DNA of 52,390 nt from Neoconidiobolus thromboides FSU 785 (Eukaryota; Entomophthoromycota; Entomophthoromycetes; Entomophthorales; Neoconidiobolaceae): NCBI GenBank assembly GCA_025603075.1, contig MU626389.1:1-52390 (forward strand), given 5' to 3'. The notes beneath the pieces are model-generated. The model searched no databases. It saw only the letters and a program-made list of their open reading frames with translations, and was not told the origin of the DNA. The position numbers and the translations under genes are program-made. Shown here piece after piece: positions 48,760 to 52,390 of this stretch; the stretch's first letter is position 1, and each line of letters starts with the position of its first letter.

Positions 48760-50377
48760 TCACATAGGAATTCCTTCGTGGATAGCTTGGTTATTTGGTC
48801 TAGATAACACCATGATGATATCACCTATACAATGGGTAGCGAATCCTGCTTCACAATAAGCTAAATAAAATAACCAAGTACGTTTGAAAATATCATCGTA
48901 TTTTGTAGGATCGATTTGACGTATTTTTTCATAGTTTAAAATAAACTTTTCTCTCCATAATCTCAAAGCTCGTGTATAATGCATCCCGATGTTATTGATA
49001 TCATTAATCACTAATTGGTTATCACTCCCATCTTTAATTGCGTTAACCAAAGCAGTAATAGAAGGAGTGTGACCTCCTGGGAATATATATTTTTGAATAT
49101 AATCTACTCTACTGCAGTAATCATCATATCTTGATTCATGGATTGTAATTCCTTGTAATACCATAATCCCGCCTTCTTCTTTTAACACGGAATGGCAGCA
49201 ATTAAAATAAGTAGATAAATACTCTTTCCCAACAGCCTCAATCATTTCAATTGATATGATTTTATCAAATTTCATACCAGATTTTAATAAGTCCCGATAA
49301 TCCATTAATACCACATTGATTTTAGTATCATAGCCCGCTTCAGCTATTTTTTTCTCAGCCAAAAGTTTCTGTTCAATACTTAAGGTAAGGGTAGTTACTT
49401 TACATCCAGTTAATTTGACAGCCTAAACAAAATATAATTATATGTTATATATTTAGAATCTAAGTAAGTTACCTCAATTGAAAGAGCGCCCCATCCACTA
49501 CCAATTTCTAACAAATGATCCTCTTTACACAATTTTGCTTTTCTAATAATAGTATGTAACTTTCTTAATTGGGCACTATAAAGTTCATCAAACTCTTCAT
49601 CCAAGCTTTTTGTTCTTACTTCATCTTCATTGTCATGAAGTTCTTCCCAAATAGGGCAGGAGTAGGTTAAAGTTGGATCCAAAAAAAGTTCAAAGAAATC
49701 ATTTCCTAAGTCATAATGAGCAGATATATTATTTAAGGTATTGTTTATGCTATTGACTAATTGTGTATTTGAAATATAATCTAAAGTTTGAAATACTTTA
49801 GAAGTAATATCAGTACTACCATTTTGTCCCGTTAACTCACTACGATTAAATACTAATAACTATTATAATTAGTATAATGTGGAAATTGTAAATAATTAAT
49901 GTACTTACTTTTAAAAAATCAGCGATGTTACTAATTTCGCATTCATCTAGCAGATAAGATTCAGCTAAACCCTAAAAGTTATAGTTAATAAACAAAGAGA
50001 TAAAAAATAAACTAGTTACTAAATCTGAGAACATAGCAACTCTCAACCAGAAACGATTGTTTTTAACTAAAAGGGTTACTGTTTTATCACCTTCACTTTT
50101 CTTTTTGCCAAAATAATATTTCTCTTTTTCAACAGTGATTACTTCTAAATGATTTATTTGAATTTTTTGAAGTAGTTTTAATATTTCATTTTTAACTAGA
50201 TAAAATTTAATAAGTGTAATGGGGATTTAACAATAATTTACCTAAGCTTATCAATGGTGTATAAGCTATGTTTAAAAACATATCACTAGTTTTATCCCCA
50301 AGGTACTCAACCAACTTAATGTACCATGGCCCCTTTTCTTCGTTCTTAGATTTTACAGCTTTATTTTGAATACTCAT
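48760..50377 (-). CDS. Cyclopropane-fatty-acid-phospholipid synthase-like methyltransferase, 5 exons
   Basis: Exons 50377-50242, 50195-50020, 49971-49909, 49859-49473, 49422-48760; 474 aa. The family transfers a methyl from SAM to a double bond in a phospholipid acyl chain, giving a cyclopropane or branched chain. N-terminal lipid-binding part (FWLRVAMFSDLGLAESYLLD), then HYDLGNDFFELFLDPTLTYS, the SAM loop LLEIGSGWGALSIEA, MDYRDL, IISIEMIEAVG, LQGITIHESRYD and FIFPGGHTPS-like text (YIFPGGHTPSI), the HYTRALRLWREKF helix and YCEAGF. These are the standard landmarks of CFA synthases in the normal order. No signal peptide; probably a membrane-surface enzyme. Four spliceosomal introns show that it is a settled eukaryotic gene even if the family came from bacteria. 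Desaturated-sphingolipid C9 methyltransferase is a related fungal enzyme but normally has N-terminal membrane helices, absent here. Confidence 0.9.
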
Positions 50378-51830
50378 TTTTAAATATGAAAAAAAATAAA
50401 CAGATTTATGATTTTAGTTTACTTATATATCTCTTTTTTAAATCAAACCTATATTTTCTTTGAAGGGATGAGATTTATAATTTAATTATAATTACCAGTT
50501 TCGATTTAAATAATAAAATTACGTGTTTATTATTTTTAATAGTCAAACTTTCACGATCTGAAGACAAGTATTGTTTTTGTATAAAAATTGTATAATATTT
50601 TAAGATCTAAATAATGTATTTGTTCATAGTATAGTTGATATATAACTAATATTTGTCACATAAAGATTTTTTGCAATTATATTGTACTCCTTAAAAATAT
50701 AAGTAACGTAATTTTTCCTCGATCTCTTTAAAATAAATTAACCCATATAATTATACCCCTTTATCACGTTGAATCATATTCTCATCTGTTAAATTAAAAC
50801 TAATAATAACTAGCATTTTTAACTAAGAATGCCTAGCAAAAATTTATGTTAATCGAAAAAGATTATATTTACTTCAGATATGAGTGCTATAATATATATA
50901 TCTCAATTTATGATACGACTATCAAAACTAAATTGGATAAATTTAAAAATCCGGTCAAGAATTGAAAATAAAAACTTCCAACACATTTTATATAGTTAAT
51001 TTTAAAATTAAACAAAAAAGGGATTGTTTTATCGGGCTTATCCATATTCGCAAAACTTTTAAGTACCAAAAATTAATCTGGTTGAAGCCAATTTATGTAT
51101 AATTATTAGATGATATTTACTCTTGTTTGATTTCATAAAAATCCTATTTTTTGAGCATTTATCTGAGGATAGCTATTTCAACTTATGATAAGCTTTTCGT
51201 TTTGTAATAATCCCTTTATATATCATGTCCTTATTAGATGACTAGGTATGAAATATCAGTATTATATTAAATCAGTTTAAACTTGAGGTTATTTTTTACA
51301 TGTTTTTTGCAAATTTTGGGTACATCTGATAAAAAATACCTGTTCAAAAACAGGTTTGAAATTAGCCCATATAAAAATCAAACTGGAAATTTATTACGAT
51401 CCTTAACGGAGTTTGAAATTTATCCACATTTTATATATAAAAATGATTTAACTTATTCTTGATTATTTGATTTTTATATTATGAATTTATGTTTTTGAGA
51501 TGAGATCGCTATTATAGTTTATTTTAACTGTATATGGTAATGTTTTTATCAGTTATCTTTTAATAAAGAAAAAAAAGCTGTATAAGTTATATAAATTTCA
51601 TGTTAATACTTAAAAAAGATGTTTAATAAAACTATTAAAAAAATAATAATTTTAAACTTAAATAAAATATAAAAACAAAAACAAGATCAAAATTAATAAA
51701 CTTAAACCATTATGACAAACAAATTATGTTAATATCAGAATTTAATGTTTTATATTTAAAAGATAATAAAACAGTAAGCAAAATTTATTTTAACTATTTA
51801 TTTATTTAAAATGTTAAATTAAATTCAGCA
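50378..51830. other. 1.4-kb gene-free AT-rich region
   Basis: Upstream of the CFA synthase gene, so its promoter lies at the left end. No coding sequence recognised. A small hairpin (ACCTGTT, then CAA, then AACAGGT-like) occurs near 51338-51356. Confidence 0.4.
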
Positions 51831-51880
51831 TATGTAGATGTCCTTTTTGATTTCATTATCTTTTCCATTTTTTAAGTACT
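51831..51880 (+). mobile_element. Left half of a foldback MITE, cut at the centre
   Basis: TATGTAGATGTCCTTTTTG, TTTCATTATCTTTTCCATTT and TTTAAGTACT match the left half of the family, and then the sequence changes abruptly into the 105-bp direct repeat. Confidence 0.65.
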
Positions 51881-51979
51881 GTGAAATCTGGTATTCAGTG
51901 ATTGGATTCAAAAACAGCTATTGCCTAATTGACTATACTGTAATTCGAAAGGTCTTAGTTTATATGACTAAGATAACTT
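51880..51979 (+). repeat. 105-bp direct repeat, copy 1
   Basis: Starts TGTGAAATCTGGTATTCAG and ends CTAAGATAACTT; about 85 percent identical by eye to copy 2, about 408 bp to the right. Contains a perfect 7-bp inverted pair TCTTAGT and ACTAAGA. Family not recognised. Confidence 0.75.
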
Positions 51980-52286
51980 GAATTATGAAGAATAGCACAT
52001 AATAAGCTATAGGCTATGTAAGATAAATACAATAGATAATACTAATGTAACATCTATGTAAAATATTATTAATAAAATTTAGTGACTTTATTAAATGTAC
52101 GAGATATCAGGGAACAATTCAGTTAAAAGCCTCAAGCTACTATGTTCTAGAATCTGTTTTATACTCCAGCAAGTATAGATATTAAAACGAGAGGATGATA
52201 TTCTTTGAGACGAAGATAGAAATTCTCATAGTAAATCAAAATAAGAGCATGGGATTGATTGTCTCTAAACTCGAGAACACAGCAGC

Positions 52287-52390
52287 TGTGAAATCTGGTA
52301 CTCAGTGTTTGGAGTCAAAAACAGCTGCTATTGCTAGGTTGACTACACTATAAGTCGAAAGGTCTTACTTTATGTGACTAAGATAGACTT
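52287..52390 (+). repeat. 105-bp direct repeat, copy 2, cut by window edge
   Basis: Starts TGTGAAATCTGGTACTCAG, shares TCAAAAACAGCT and TCGAAAGGTCTTA with copy 1 and runs to the end of the window, so its true end is not seen. Confidence 0.75.

Noticed and set aside
51880-52390. tRNA-derived SINE with B box in the 105-bp repeat
   Set aside because: TAATTCGAAAG and AAGTCGAAAGG only loosely recall a B box and no A box at the right spacing was found.

Overview
The window is nuclear DNA of a very AT-rich fungus. Evidence for a fungus: an Ssb-type ribosome-associated Hsp70, a fungal-type serine O-acetyltransferase, a protein with the fungal-specific transcription factor (Fungal_trans) domain, a Vps18 and an ING/Yng2-like protein. 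Genes are cut by many 45-90 nt introns with GTAAGT-like donors and TAG acceptors. Pyruvate dehydrogenase E1-beta shows a respiring mitochondrion and PEX6 shows peroxisomes, so anaerobic gut fungi and microsporidia are unlikely. An early-diverging zygomycete-grade fungus (for instance Entomophthoromycotina such as Conidiobolus) is my inference, not a proof. I rebuilt gene models by joining exons across introns in all three phases; for TBCD, NNF1, VPS18, ACY1, PEX6, ING, METTL22, PDB1, SAT, LCMT1, ABCF and CFA synthase the exon lengths add to whole codon numbers.

Left half (1-26.9 kb) is gene dense: a partial amidohydrolase (-), kinetochore Nnf1 (+), tubulin chaperone TBCD (+), Ssb Hsp70 (-), ING PHD-finger protein (-), cyclophilin A (+), a METTL22-like lysine methyltransferase (+), a small basic protein (-), VPS18 (+), aminoacylase-1 (+), PEX6 (-) and UDP-GlcNAc pyrophosphorylase (-). 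These are unlinked housekeeping functions: cell division, protein folding, vesicle traffic, peroxisome import, cell-wall precursor supply.

Right half (26.9-52.4 kb) is gene poor: PDB1 (+), serine O-acetyltransferase (+) facing LCMT1 (-) with only 2 nt between stop codons, a twin-cassette ABCF ATPase (+), a Fungal_trans protein without a zinc cluster (-), a small predicted secreted peptide (+) and a cyclopropane-fatty-acid-synthase-like enzyme (-). Long gaps hold gene debris, including a broken paralogue of the Fungal_trans gene.

The most distinctive pattern is a family of about 13 copies of a roughly 100-bp foldback element with TATGGGGATGT-like inverted ends, TA at the borders and a palindromic AGCGCT centre, spread through the intergenic DNA and clustered four-fold at 31.2-32.0 kb. 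It looks like a Tc1/mariner-type MITE. A separate ~105-bp direct repeat lies at the right edge, one copy of it abutting a half MITE. No tRNA, rRNA or CRISPR array was seen.
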